From Marinomonas mediterranea MMB-1 (GTDB lineage Bacteria; Pseudomonadota; Gammaproteobacteria; Pseudomonadales; Marinomonadaceae), in assembly GCF_000192865.1 (NCBI RefSeq), contig NC_015276.1, positions 372,001-436,000 on the forward strand: DNA of 64,000 nucleotides, given 5' to 3'. Each line of letters begins with the position of its first letter. Position 1 is the stretch's first letter. The translations under genes were made by a program, and so were the position numbers. The notes beneath the pieces are model-generated. The model was not told the DNA's origin, did no database searches, and saw only the letters and a program-made list of their open reading frames with translations. This document shows, in pieces, positions 27,460 to 37,016 of this stretch.

Positions 27460-28472
27460 TGATGTATTCATCGAGTATGAGTACAAAAACCAAGTGGGTG
27501 TTTATTAGTGCGTTCACCGCGTTAGCTGCTGTTTTTTTTCTTAGCCTTGCTTCTGGGCAATATCCGGTGCCGTTAGAGGCTGTCTGGCATTCTTTCCTTG
27601 CTTACGATCCGCATTCTATTGATCACATCGTCATTCAAACAACTCGCTTATCTCGAACATTTGTTGCCGGCCTTGTCGGCGCCTCGCTCGCGGTTTCAGG
27701 TGTATTGATGCAGGCATTAACGCGCAACCCGTTAGCGGCGCCTTCTATTTTTGGCGTTAATGCGGGAGCCGTGTTTTTTATCGTTTTATGTTCTTCTTTT
27801 TCCGCAACGTTGTCCGCTGGTAGCTTACTGTGGATCGCGTTTTTTGGTGCGACAATGGCGGGAGGATTGGTTTATGGCATTGGCTTTTTAGGGCGTGATG
27901 GCCTGTCCCCTGTAAAAATTGTATTGTCTGGCGTTGCTATTTCATCTCTTTTTGTTGCCTTTACTCAAGGAATATTAGTCTTGGGGCAGGAAGGTCTGGA
28001 TAGTGTTTTGTTTTGGATGGCTGGCTCAGTGTCCGGACGTTCATTAGATGCTGTTGGACAGGTTTTGCCTTATACCTGTCTTTTTATGTTTGCAGCCATA
28101 TTGTGCTCCCCTCATATCAATGTTTTGCTGTCCGGGGATGATATAGCGAAAGGTCTTGGGCAAAATACACTGCTTATTAAAACGCTCTTAAGTACACTGA
28201 TTATTGGTTTGGCTGGTATTGCCGTTTCGTTAGCGGGAAACATCGGTTTTATCGGTCTTATTGTTCCCCATATGGTGCGTGCTTTTACGGGTAACGATCA
28301 TAGATCGCTTATACCGTTAAGTGCTCTATGGGGAGCGATACTATTGATGCTGGCAGATATTATTGGAAGGTTTGTTATTGCCCCAGAAGAGCTTCCTATT
28401 GGCGTCCTCACCGCTATTTTAGGCGTGCCGTTCTTTATCTATCTTGCCAGAAAAGGAAAGAGTCATGTCTAA
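27459..28472 (+). CDS. FecCD-type siderophore permease 1
   Basis: A 337-residue inner-membrane protein with about nine to ten TM helices. Family motifs include 'RLSRTFVAGLVGASLAVSGVLMQ', 'TRNPLAAPSIFGVNAGA' and 'GNIGFIGLIVPHMVR' (the loop contacting the ATPase). It overlaps the binding-protein stop at its start and the second permease at its end. It forms the heterodimeric channel with the next gene. Confidence 0.9.
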   Translation: MMYSSSMSTKTKWVFISAFTALAAVFFLSLASGQYPVPLEAVWHSFLAYDPHSIDHIVIQTTRLSRTFVAGLVGASLAVSGVLMQALTRNPLAAPSIFGVNAGAVFFIVLCSSFSATLSAGSLLWIAFFGATMAGGLVYGIGFLGRDGLSPVKIVLSGVAISSLFVAFTQGILVLGQEGLDSVLFWMAGSVSGRSLDAVGQVLPYTCLFMFAAILCSPHINVLLSGDDIAKGLGQNTLLIKTLLSTLIIGLAGIAVSLAGNIGFIGLIVPHMVRAFTGNDHRSLIPLSALWGAILLMLADIIGRFVIAPEELPIGVLTAILGVPFFIYLARKGKSHV

Positions 28473-29496
28473 GCTGTGGATTATTCGAAATCGTTTAATT
28501 TCGGCCGCTATTCCTGTTTCTGCTGTCGCCGTTATGTGCGCTCTGATCGTGGTTGTCTTTGCCATCATGCTTATTTCTTTGAGCGTAGGTAATCAGTTTA
28601 TTGGGATAGGGCAAATCCTCTTTGACATGTTTTCCAGAAGTGACACTCTTTCAGAGTTCATCGCTCAATCATTACGCTTTCCTAGGGTAGTTATGTCTGC
28701 GATCGTCGGCGCCGCTTTAGCGTCGTCTGGTTTGTTACTTCAGTCTATGATTCGTAACCCTTTGGCGTCTCCTGATGTTATTGGTATAACCGGAGGTGCA
28801 TCGGCAGCCGCGATTACTTATCTGTCTTTTTTCAGTTCAACGCTCGGTATTTTCTGGTTACCATTTTTCTCTATTCTTGGTGCATTTAGCGCTGTTTTAT
28901 TAGTGTATTGCTTAGCTTGGCGTAATGGAATTACGCCCATGAGACTGATTTTGGTTGGGATGGGGATATCAGCGTTGATGGGAGCCATTACAACGTTTGC
29001 TATTGCCGCTAGTCCGTTATCAACCAGCATCACAGCGTATATTTGGTTGACTGGAAGCGTGTATGGCGCCAATTGGAAAGATGTGCAAGCTCTGCTTCCT
29101 TGGGTCTGTGTCAGTTTACCTTTTTTATTGCTTTTTACCCGTCAAATTAACGCGCAGGAGCTTGGGGACCAGATTTCGACAGGTTTGGGGATTTCTGTGC
29201 AGAGTTTAAGACTCGGAATGCTAATAATCAGTGTCGTATTAGCAGCGCCTGCCATCGCATATGTCGGTGCTATCGGCTTTGTTGGGCTCATTGCACCTCA
29301 CATAGCAAGGCGAATTGTATTTCGTAGTTTTGGTTTATTGCTTCCCGTCTCAGCGTTGTTGGGAGCATGTTTAGTCATGCTTGCTGATTTAGTTGGTCGT
29401 ACTGTATTTCTGCCTTTAGATGTCCCTGCGGGTGTATTTGTATCTGCTATTGGGGCGCCATTCTTCATTTACTTACTTTACCGCCAGAGATTCTAA
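28465..29496 (+). CDS. FecCD-type siderophore permease 2
   Basis: 343 residues from the ATG at 28465 (MSKLWIIRN), which overlaps the previous stop by 8 bases; GGAAAG lies upstream. It carries the same family motifs: 'RFPRVVMSAIVGAALASSGLLLQ', 'IRNPLASPDVIG' and 'GAIGFVGLIAPHIARR'. Together with permease 1 it makes the membrane part of the importer. Confidence 0.9.
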   Translation: MSKLWIIRNRLISAAIPVSAVAVMCALIVVVFAIMLISLSVGNQFIGIGQILFDMFSRSDTLSEFIAQSLRFPRVVMSAIVGAALASSGLLLQSMIRNPLASPDVIGITGGASAAAITYLSFFSSTLGIFWLPFFSILGAFSAVLLVYCLAWRNGITPMRLILVGMGISALMGAITTFAIAASPLSTSITAYIWLTGSVYGANWKDVQALLPWVCVSLPFLLLFTRQINAQELGDQISTGLGISVQSLRLGMLIISVVLAAPAIAYVGAIGFVGLIAPHIARRIVFRSFGLLLPVSALLGACLVMLADLVGRTVFLPLDVPAGVFVSAIGAPFFIYLLYRQRF

Positions 29497-29511
29497 AAGG
29501 GGACAGATGTT

Positions 29512-30354
29512 ATGAGGTTAAATACTTCGTGGCCATTAAATAGTGAGAAGCTCTCTTTGGCTTATGATTCGTCTGATACCGTCATCGATTCATTGGACTT
29601 AACGATCGAATCGCAAAAGGTGACAGTATTAGTGGGCGGTAATGGTTGTGGTAAATCGACACTATTAAAATCGTTTGCGCGACTTTTAAAGCCTATCTCG
29701 GGGCTGATTTTTCTTGAAGGGCAGAATATCAATCAACTTCCCGGAAAGGGCGTCGCTCGAAAAATGGCAATATTGCCCCAAGGGCCTGTTGCGCCAGAAG
29801 GTCTGACGGTTGAACAGTTGGTGAAGCAAGGCAGGTATCCCCATCAAAATTGGCTCCAAAATTGGAGTAAAGAAGACGAGTATTATGTGCGTAAAGCGCT
29901 AATTGATACCAATATGACGGCCTATTCTGATCGGCCTATTGAAGTGTTATCTGGTGGCCAACGTCAAAGAGCTTGGATTGCAATGGCTTTGGCTCAAAAT
30001 ACTGAAATTCTGTTGTTAGACGAACCGACAACGTATCTAGACTTAACCTATCAAATTGAAATACTGGACTTATTGTTTGAATTGAACAGGGAGCAAAAAG
30101 TCACCATTGTCATGGTTCTGCATGATCTGAATTTAGCCTGCCGCTATGCTGATCAGCTTATTGCATTGAAAGATGGTGGGGTATATTGCCAAGGTGCGCC
30201 TGAGAAGGTATTGAATGCAGGGATGGTTGAAGCGGTGTTTGGTATGCGTTGTCATATCGCTAAGGACCCTTTATTTGGTACACCTATGTGTGTCCCTCAT
30301 GGTAAAGGAAGAGTTATAGTCGATGAGCAAGCTGAGCAGAATCACACCGCATGA
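29512..30354 (+). CDS. Iron-siderophore ABC transporter ATPase
   Basis: A 280-residue FecE/FepC-type ATPase. Walker A is GGNGCGKST, the signature LSGGQRQRAWIAMALAQ and Walker B ILLLDEPTTYLD; the H-loop follows as VLHDLN. It lies 15 bases after the second permease and overlaps the FhuF-like gene by 4 bases, so the operon continues. Confidence 0.92.
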   Translation: MRLNTSWPLNSEKLSLAYDSSDTVIDSLDLTIESQKVTVLVGGNGCGKSTLLKSFARLLKPISGLIFLEGQNINQLPGKGVARKMAILPQGPVAPEGLTVEQLVKQGRYPHQNWLQNWSKEDEYYVRKALIDTNMTAYSDRPIEVLSGGQRQRAWIAMALAQNTEILLLDEPTTYLDLTYQIEILDLLFELNREQKVTIVMVLHDLNLACRYADQLIALKDGGVYCQGAPEKVLNAGMVEAVFGMRCHIAKDPLFGTPMCVPHGKGRVIVDEQAEQNHTA

Positions 30355-31124
30355 ATAGCTTAACCGATAGGGAGTGGGATGCCCTTTCAACGCTTGGCCT
30401 CAGAGGTATTGAAACGCGTTCTTCTGATTCAATTGATACACAGAAACTGTTGGACGATGAACTCTGTCTAAAGACGCTTAATACCATTATGCCTGCGCTT
30501 GGAGCCAGCACCCTGCGTGTCACCGCATCCTTAGTTATGAAGCGAATTGCTTTCCTAACTTTAGCATCGTTTTTATATGGAATGTCTCGCTATGATAAAG
30601 GGCTAGATGTGTCGATTAATAACTGTATATTTGAATATCCTCTAGAGAATAGACTCTGGAAATCTCAGTTTCCTCTTAAAACAACACAGATAAGTAAGCC
30701 TGAAAAAGGTCGAGATAGTTGGAGAAAGAGGCGGCTGACAAAGGCTTTTTCGGGAAATTTGACCTTACTTGTTCGGCAGCTGCGTAAGTTGACCGGCGTA
30801 TCCGAGAGTATATTATGGGAAAATATTGCGGTAAGGGTTTTTAGTATTTACGAACGCAGAGTCATCGTTTCTGGATTAGATGAAACAACAAAGAAAAAAG
30901 CGGAATCGGACTTTTTATACTTGCTTAGTTCTGATTCTTCGGAAATATATGGCCTAGATAGAAATCCAATTGCACCATTTTATTTCAAAAATAGTATAAA
31001 AGAAGAGGGTGATACTTCGGTGAGAATTCGAAAAACCTGTTGTTACTATTATCTTGCAACGGATCCTACAGAATACTGCAATAACTGCCCATTATGTAAG
31101 ACTGCCAAAAAGGCTCTAGCGTAA
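30351..31124 (+). CDS. fhuF: FhuF-like siderophore-iron reductase
   Basis: 257 residues. The C-terminus has the FhuF [2Fe-2S] ligand pattern: C230-C231, then C243-x2-C246 (TCCYYYL...YCNNC), with an extra C249. FhuF proteins reduce Fe(III) bound to imported siderophores in the cytoplasm so that iron is released. The N-terminal part is divergent. It is the last gene of the uptake operon, overlaps the ATPase gene (ATGA) and converges on the TonB receptor gene. Confidence 0.82.
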   Translation: MNSLTDREWDALSTLGLRGIETRSSDSIDTQKLLDDELCLKTLNTIMPALGASTLRVTASLVMKRIAFLTLASFLYGMSRYDKGLDVSINNCIFEYPLENRLWKSQFPLKTTQISKPEKGRDSWRKRRLTKAFSGNLTLLVRQLRKLTGVSESILWENIAVRVFSIYERRVIVSGLDETTKKKAESDFLYLLSSDSSEIYGLDRNPIAPFYFKNSIKEEGDTSVRIRKTCCYYYLATDPTEYCNNCPLCKTAKKALA

Positions 31125-31155
31125 GTCAAGAGCGCCAATGACGGCCGCTATTGAC
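31125..31155. terminator. Hairpin between convergent fhuF and receptor genes
   Basis: GTCAAGAGCG pairs with CGCTATTGAC with one mismatch, in the gap between the two convergent genes. There is no strong T-run on the + side. Confidence 0.45.
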
Positions 31156-31189
31156 TTATTCGCACCTTCCTTCCCGACTGAGAAAATAA

Positions 31190-33301
31190 CTAGAAGTCTA
31201 AACCGTACGCGACAGTGACAGTACGTCCGCGCCCTTTGAAGTAGAAATCATCGTTTTTATATGCACTTTGAGAGTAATACGTGAAGTAGTCCTCGTCCAA
31301 TAAGTTTGCCACGGAGACATTAAGTTGACCGACAGGCAGCTTATAGCCTACGGATGCATCAAACAAAGTGTAGCCATCAAACTCAAGCTCTTCATCGTCA
31401 AAGCTGCGGTCGAGAGCGTGGCTTGCTTGCAAGAGAGAGGAGAGTTTATCATTCCAATTTGCTTGCCATGAGGCAATAATTCGATTTGGCGGAATGTCCG
31501 CCCCAGTGAGTTTCGTGTCTACTTTTCCATCGTTATCTGTGTCAGACTTTCCTTCAATATAGGAATAGCTGGTGGACACTTTATGCTGCTCGTTTAGCTG
31601 GATGCCAACTGATGCTTCCGCGCCTTTGATCTCTTTCTTCTCACGTTTTACCGTGTATAAACCATCGTTTTCGACTATTCGGCTTCCCAATTTCGATTTG
31701 GATTCGTAGTAGCTGATTTCGAAGTCCACCGCTTTGTTATTAAAACGCACTCCTGTTTCGTAGTTATCAGTCAGAATTGGGGACAAATCGATCAGAGTAT
31801 CGACATCTTGCCCAGTTGTACTGACCCCTCTAAGAACACGACCTACATCCGGCATGCCAAATCCTTGAGAATAATTTGCGAACAGGCTAATTGAAGGGGT
31901 TATTTTGAATACCGCTCCTGCGTTGTAGACCGTCTCATCGAATTCCGGAGATCCGCCATCAACGGTTACGCCATTACGCGCAGCGACGGTTTGATAGGTA
32001 TCGATATCAAGTTTGGCTGTTTCATAGCGTATCCCACCTTGCAACACCAAGCGCTCAATAGGTTGATATTCTAGCTGGATGAACGGCGCATAGTTTTCAT
32101 AGACGGTCTCAGGCACGTAGACCCTATCGGTAAGGATAAGCTTTTGGCTAGTTGTATCCTGCATAAGATCCAAACCACCCGTTACCTTAAGGGTATCGTC
32201 AAGCAGCTCATCATTTGAAAGACTGAATTTTGCTCCGATTTTTTCGGACTCATTCTGACTTTGATCATAGAGCTGACCGCTTGGCGCGATGCTCGTATCC
32301 TGAAAACTGCCTGACTTTGTAGCGCCATATCGCCCTTTGAAGTCCTGATGGAAAGCTTGAGCCTTCAATGTCATACCGTTTAGATCACTGTCTGTATAAG
32401 TAATACTGGTCGTTTGGACTTTGTTAAAAGGCGCTTTCCCTTCAGGTGTTCCCTTGATTGAAGACGTTGCCACACCATTGTCGCGATCTCCAGATACACC
32501 AGAGAAGTTCATGTTTCCCTCAAGTTGATACTGGTTTAGTTCAAATTCAATGTTTTGGTCATCATCGAACCAGTAGCCTAATTTAACAAAGGCATCGTAG
32601 CTACTTGAATCCATTATGTCGCCACGAGTAGTTGCCGAGCCGACGTAATCTCCATTGCCATCTAGAAAAACACCTTGTTCTTCTTTTGTGAGTCCGATCA
32701 AATAATCTAAATTACCTTTACTCCCTTGCGCCTGATAATTCACTTTATATGAAAGAGTATCACCGTCTATTTCTTCTGTTGGAGTTGTAACTTGTATGCC
32801 AACATGCTGGGAAAGCGTGTCTGTGTTTGTCGACTTGGTGATAAAGTTAATGATCCCGCCTGTTGCTCCCAGTCCATGAATGGCAGTAGCACCATGCACG
32901 ACCTCAATGCGTTCTACCATGGACAGGTCAATAGTATGGGCTGATCGGCTGCCTTCACGAAGCGGGTTCGATTGTGGAACTCCGTCGATCATGTAAAGAA
33001 TTGAACGCCCTCGGAAAGTCTGACTTGCATTGTTTAACTTCTGAGTATTGGGTGCATAGGCTGGCAGTAGGTTAGCGAGTGCTTGTGAGCTATCGGTCGA
33101 GATGCTCAGTTGTGCTTCGATTTGCTCCTTCGAGATGATCGTGACTACCTGAGGGCTGTTCTCCGCTTTAGTATCTATACGGCTAGACTGAATAACCAAT
33201 GTGTCTAGTTCGGTTTCATCAGCGGCTTGTGCCATATTTGCTGCAAGTATAGAGAGAGGTAATGAAATGACTAAGCCGAGCGGCAATAACTTGCGATACA
33301 T
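31190..33301 (-). CDS. TonB-dependent siderophore receptor
   Basis: A 703-residue outer-membrane receptor. It has a signal peptide (to about residue 26, NMAQA), a TonB-box-like ELDTLVIQSS, a plug domain ('SQTFRGRSILYMIDGVPQSNPLR', 'VERIEVVHGATAIHGLGATGGIINFITK') and a 22-strand barrel ending in GLDF. It faces the uptake operon tail to tail, and a Fur-box-like site lies upstream. It very likely imports the siderophore handled by the adjacent ABC system. The ligand class cannot be read from the sequence. Confidence 0.92.
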   Translation of the reverse strand: MYRKLLPLGLVISLPLSILAANMAQAADETELDTLVIQSSRIDTKAENSPQVVTIISKEQIEAQLSISTDSSQALANLLPAYAPNTQKLNNASQTFRGRSILYMIDGVPQSNPLREGSRSAHTIDLSMVERIEVVHGATAIHGLGATGGIINFITKSTNTDTLSQHVGIQVTTPTEEIDGDTLSYKVNYQAQGSKGNLDYLIGLTKEEQGVFLDGNGDYVGSATTRGDIMDSSSYDAFVKLGYWFDDDQNIEFELNQYQLEGNMNFSGVSGDRDNGVATSSIKGTPEGKAPFNKVQTTSITYTDSDLNGMTLKAQAFHQDFKGRYGATKSGSFQDTSIAPSGQLYDQSQNESEKIGAKFSLSNDELLDDTLKVTGGLDLMQDTTSQKLILTDRVYVPETVYENYAPFIQLEYQPIERLVLQGGIRYETAKLDIDTYQTVAARNGVTVDGGSPEFDETVYNAGAVFKITPSISLFANYSQGFGMPDVGRVLRGVSTTGQDVDTLIDLSPILTDNYETGVRFNNKAVDFEISYYESKSKLGSRIVENDGLYTVKREKKEIKGAEASVGIQLNEQHKVSTSYSYIEGKSDTDNDGKVDTKLTGADIPPNRIIASWQANWNDKLSSLLQASHALDRSFDDEELEFDGYTLFDASVGYKLPVGQLNVSVANLLDEDYFTYYSQSAYKNDDFYFKGRGRTVTVAYGLDF

Positions 33302-33334
33302 ATATAATCCTAGATGTGTATTGGAGTTGTTAGT

Positions 33335-33353
33335 GAAAATGATTGTCGTTCAT
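33335..33353 (-). promoter_or_regulatory. Weak Fur-box-like site upstream of the TonB receptor
   Basis: GAAAATGATTGTCGTTCAT matches 12 of 19 consensus positions, about 35-50 bases upstream of the receptor start codon. It is weaker than the box at 26460 but correctly placed. Confidence 0.45.
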
Positions 33354-33471
33354 ATTTGTAGGTTGAGTCAAATGATTTTTTATTGCCGTCCAATTAATTA
33401 TTGACCCAGCAGGCAGGTAGTACTAGGTGAGTAGTACGGGGCGACAAAAATATACAACGGAAGTGCTATTT

Positions 33472-34560
33472 CTAATGACTAGGATGTTTTGAGGCTTTTC
33501 TAAACTCGCTTGGTGTTTGCTGAGCCACACGGGAAAATTCCCGATTGAAGTTAGATTTTGTTTGAAAGCCTGAGTTCAGATAAATCTGGGTAATCGTATC
33601 GTCCGTCGTTGTCAGTAAGTGCTGTGCATGGGCGATACGATATTCATTAATGACCTGCGATACGTTTCTTTGGTGTATCAAGTTAATGGCTGAGGAAATT
33701 TGTCGTGCAGGAATACACACCTTTCTAGCCAGACGATCCAGTGTCAGGTCAGGGTCTAAATAGACTTGTCTGTCTTTCATATAGCGATCAATATTCTCGA
33801 CAATAGCATCGGCTTCACTTTCTGAGAGTGCGTTATTGTTCGCATCCGCTTTTGTTGCTTTTTCTAGTGATGTGCCCGTGGTGGATGCATTTTTATTTAT
33901 CGGAGCGAGTTCTTCAACGTCATCGAGGCTGGATTCGGAGTGAATACTTACACTAATTCTTACCACTAAAATGGCGAGTAGTGGCAAGATTAGAGCGTGC
34001 CCAAGAGCGAGAATCAACATGGAATGCTGACCGCCGAATAAGGCAAAATCGATTGCTAAAGCACCGTCAATTGTCGCCGACATCAGCAGCATGATGCCTG
34101 CGCCGCGCTCAGCTTTAATGGCATTAGGAATATCACTCAAGCGAACGTACGTTGGAATACTATCGCGTATGATAGACAGTCTTAAAAGCGCGATTCCATA
34201 CGCAGCGTAAAGCGTGGTTAGAACCGGATCGATGGGAGGTCGCCAAAATGGGTAGGTCAATGAAGCGAGAAATAGGATTACTGGTGGAGCAAAGTGTAAA
34301 TAACTAAAGCCTGTTTTACGATGCGCTCGCGCAAAGCAATACCAAGCCGTTGCGGGTATAAAGGAAGCAAGGATAGGTTGTAAAAATTTAAATATGGTCA
34401 GATCCGTTGTCCAGCGAAGACCCACAACGGTTGTAGTGAATGCACACAGCGCCAAAAACAAAAAAGCAGGGCGTTCATCCCTCTCTCTTCTAAAAAAAAT
34501 CACCATCGCTAAGATAGAAAGAAGCAAAGCGACGACAAATGGTAGTGGTACAGCGATCAT
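33472..34560 (-). CDS. Membrane-anchored AraC-family regulator
   Basis: 362 residues. The first ~210 contain about six or seven hydrophobic helices, a 7TM-like sensor region. A hydrophilic linker of about 50 residues leads to a C-terminal AraC HTH domain (about 255-362) with 'ARKVCIPARQISSAIN' and the second helix pair 'TQIYLNSGFQTKSNFNREF'. It should sit in the inner membrane and bind DNA from there. The signal is unknown. It flanks the TonB receptor gene in the same direction but is separated by about 170 bases. Confidence 0.8.
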   Translation of the reverse strand: MIAVPLPFVVALLLSILAMVIFFRRERDERPAFLFLALCAFTTTVVGLRWTTDLTIFKFLQPILASFIPATAWYCFARAHRKTGFSYLHFAPPVILFLASLTYPFWRPPIDPVLTTLYAAYGIALLRLSIIRDSIPTYVRLSDIPNAIKAERGAGIMLLMSATIDGALAIDFALFGGQHSMLILALGHALILPLLAILVVRISVSIHSESSLDDVEELAPINKNASTTGTSLEKATKADANNNALSESEADAIVENIDRYMKDRQVYLDPDLTLDRLARKVCIPARQISSAINLIHQRNVSQVINEYRIAHAQHLLTTTDDTITQIYLNSGFQTKSNFNREFSRVAQQTPSEFRKASKHPSH

Positions 34561-34764
34561 AACCTTTCCTATGTGTTAAACGTGGCCGTAGCATGTCTCA
34601 ATTCACGATCTGAAACGTCCTCAAGCACGATTGAGGACGCACTTTCACTAATTTCGCTCCATTCTAGCCTTATTGAAATCAGCTTGGTAGCCGCTGAACC
34701 GCAACGGCTACCAGTATCGAGTAACCACAGATATCAGCCACGATTAACGGTAAGGAGAAAAAAC

Positions 34765-35280
34765 ATGAAATTTAACCTAAATAGGTGCCGACTATTGTCC
34801 GTAAGTATGATCATTGTCTCGATGCTCAGCCTCTCGGCATGTTCTTCCGCGACAGTTAAAGCGCCCGTTTCGATTCCAGAAGACGCATTAGGCGTGGTTT
34901 TCATTGATTCTCCGACGGTCGGCTCTTTGTTGTACTTAAGGGGCATCGCAGGCAAAGGGGAATTGATTCGAAAAGAAAGTCATGACCTGTGTTACCGAAG
35001 TGCGTTAAGAATCGCCGCTGGCGACTTTAATGGCGAAGGGATTTCAATCAAAGACGCTAACACCATAGTCTTAGCTGTTTATGATCCTAAAGCGATAAAG
35101 AGGCTGAAAGAAGGAGACGAAATTGTCAGCGAGGATTATGACATCTCAGTTTCTGGGGAGCCTCACGGGGATATTGAGATTATTTCAGGTCTAAGCTTGT
35201 CACAAGGGTTTGTATTGAATCCGGGAGAGTGGTCGCTGTCGTTTTTGTTTGGAATCAATGAAGAACGTATTTCGTGCTAA
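34765..35280 (+). CDS. Putative lipoprotein, function unknown
   Basis: 171 residues from the ATG at 34765, chosen for TAAGGAGAA upstream and for giving a proper lipoprotein signal (LSLSAC lipobox near residue 26). An in-frame start 190 bases upstream is not supported. The mature part looks like a small beta-domain ('ALGVVFIDSPTVGSLLYLRG'); two cysteines could pair. No family recognised. The stop is followed by a strong hairpin shared with the convergent membrane gene. Confidence 0.65.
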   Translation: MKFNLNRCRLLSVSMIIVSMLSLSACSSATVKAPVSIPEDALGVVFIDSPTVGSLLYLRGIAGKGELIRKESHDLCYRSALRIAAGDFNGEGISIKDANTIVLAVYDPKAIKRLKEGDEIVSEDYDISVSGEPHGDIEIISGLSLSQGFVLNPGEWSLSFLFGINEERISC

Positions 35281-35283
35281 GAA

Positions 35284-35314
35284 ACATACGACGGGGCTTT
35301 GCCCCATCGTATGT
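35284..35314. terminator. Strong hairpin between convergent genes
   Basis: ACATACGACGGGGC and GCCCCATCGTATGT form a long stem with a TTT loop and one mismatch, placed between two convergent stops. Confidence 0.75.
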
Positions 35315-35319
35315 TCACA

Positions 35320-35997
35320 TTAATCTTCTGAATAACTGAATACGCGATAAATGAAAATCGTCATCATGATGGTGATTAATTCAGACACGATCATATAGAC
35401 GAGATGAAGTGGGTATTTTAATGCGGGCATTTGCTCGATTAGGAAGGAGTCCGTACTGCTCAATGCGATACTTGCGACAAACATCGCAACGTAGGCAAAG
35501 AAGATAATCGTGAAGTATTCCTTGGTTTTATGCCAACTGGCTTTTAGCGCAGACACTGCATCGAGGTTACTCAACACGACGTAGTAGGCCGACAAAGAAA
35601 GTCGCACCATTAAAATAATGCCTGGGACAATCAATAACATTAGCCCTGACGCAATGGCTAAACCACCCAATATATAGACCATCACAATTGGGAAAATCTT
35701 ACTCATACCAATGAGCAAGCTGCTTTTTATACTGGGACTTCCGCGTCTTACTGACGCCACATAGGAAATGGTCAACGCACTGAATAAAAAGCCGACGACA
35801 GTCGAAACCAGTATAGGGAACAGCAACGAGTTCGGGTTTACGCTGTCTTGGGATGTATCGACATCGGTTGAAATGCCGCCAAAAAATACGAGTTCAATAA
35901 GGTAATATATCGCGCTCATAAAGACTGCCAAGAGTAAGAAGTCTTTTTGGTGCTTTTTAAACAAATACAAAGTGTCGTCTAACGTGGCCTTTAGCAT
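35320..35997 (-). CDS. YciC-like (UPF0259) inner-membrane protein
   Basis: 225 residues from the ATG at 35997 (MLKATLDDTLYLFKKHQ). The longer in-frame version would use TTG and adds 13 residues. There are about six hydrophobic segments, with an amphipathic N-terminal helix ahead of the first TM. The layout and the 'GMSKIFPIVMVYILGGLAIASGLMLLIVPGIILMVRLSLS' middle fit the YciC / GDPD-membrane-domain group of unknown function. It lies downstream of eutC on the same strand with about 90 bases between. Confidence 0.65.
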   Translation of the reverse strand: MLKATLDDTLYLFKKHQKDFLLLAVFMSAIYYLIELVFFGGISTDVDTSQDSVNPNSLLFPILVSTVVGFLFSALTISYVASVRRGSPSIKSSLLIGMSKIFPIVMVYILGGLAIASGLMLLIVPGIILMVRLSLSAYYVVLSNLDAVSALKASWHKTKEYFTIIFFAYVAMFVASIALSSTDSFLIEQMPALKYPLHLVYMIVSELITIMMTIFIYRVFSYSED

Positions 35998-36087
35998 TAC
36001 CGAATCCGTATATAGAGAAAAACGTGAGAGTAGCAACCCTACACCTTGCTGTAAATCCTCTCGATAGCCACTGGGTATTGAATCGGC

Positions 36088-37002
36088 CTATGAGATCAAG
36101 AAATTATTGTCTTTACTGTCATGTTCCAAAACCTCATCGCCTGTTCGGTCTTTTAAGTTTACGCCTGAGAGCTTCATAACGCGGGCTTCGGTAAGTAGAT
36201 ACATTGCTTTATAGCTTGCATCTGCGTAGCTCATCCCCGCCATACGAATATTTGAGATGCAGTTTCGATACGCATCGGTGAGACCGGTTTTGGGGGCCCA
36301 CGTGAGATATAAGCCCATACTGTCGGGTGAACTTAACCCTGGTCTTTCGCCGACGAGCACAACTACGCATTTTGCGTTAAGCAGTTCGCCAATGTGGTCG
36401 CCGATTGCAACACGACCTTGCTCAACGACACATAATGGCGCGATTTTCCAAGGCGTAGATTGCTGTTTCGTTGAGGTAAGTTGAGGAATCAAGGTGCTCA
36501 AGAAAGGGGTGATATTTTCTTCGATGGCGAACGCTGAAAGTCCATCAACAATGGCGAAAGCGAGATCGTATTCTTCGTTGGATTCCTGACGATAATGGGT
36601 CAGCGTATCAACAGAATCGGCATCCAGCATGCGACCATAATCAGGACGTTGAAGGTATTCTGGTCTGTCTTTCGCATGGCTGTGAAGTTTATGAACCGTG
36701 TCACTTGGGTTCCAGTCTTGCGTTTTTAAATGTTGGATCAGCTCATCGGTATTAAGCGGTGTATGCACCGCATCTTGTGCTTTTGCATGAGCAAGCTGAA
36801 AATTCATCAAATGCTTTGTCGGGACACTGACACCAGCACGACCAAGGCCAATTCGAGCGTCCGTAAAAGAGCGAAGTCGTTCCCATGGGTTTTCGACGAC
36901 CGCCTCTTCTGTCGGGTGGCTAGGGAAGTCCGTTGAACGGTTTGCTGTGTTATTCATCTCGTGTTTCACCTCTTCTTTCTGCTCCTTTTTCATCGTATTC
37001 AT
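36088..37002 (-). CDS. eutC: Ethanolamine ammonia-lyase small subunit
   Basis: 304 residues from the ATG at 37002, which lies 15 bases after the eutB stop behind an AGGGTGG; an in-frame GTG at 37011 is possible. EutC hallmarks include 'PWERLRSFTDARIGLGRAG', 'HLMNFQLAHAKAQDAVH' and 'VVLVGERPGLSSPDSMGLYLTW'. With EutB it forms the adenosylcobalamin-dependent lyase that converts ethanolamine to acetaldehyde and ammonia. The N-terminus has an extra charged extension of about 35 residues. Confidence 0.93.
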   Translation of the reverse strand: MNTMKKEQKEEVKHEMNNTANRSTDFPSHPTEEAVVENPWERLRSFTDARIGLGRAGVSVPTKHLMNFQLAHAKAQDAVHTPLNTDELIQHLKTQDWNPSDTVHKLHSHAKDRPEYLQRPDYGRMLDADSVDTLTHYRQESNEEYDLAFAIVDGLSAFAIEENITPFLSTLIPQLTSTKQQSTPWKIAPLCVVEQGRVAIGDHIGELLNAKCVVVLVGERPGLSSPDSMGLYLTWAPKTGLTDAYRNCISNIRMAGMSYADASYKAMYLLTEARVMKLSGVNLKDRTGDEVLEHDSKDNNFLIS

Positions 37003-37016
37003 CTTAACCACCCTAA

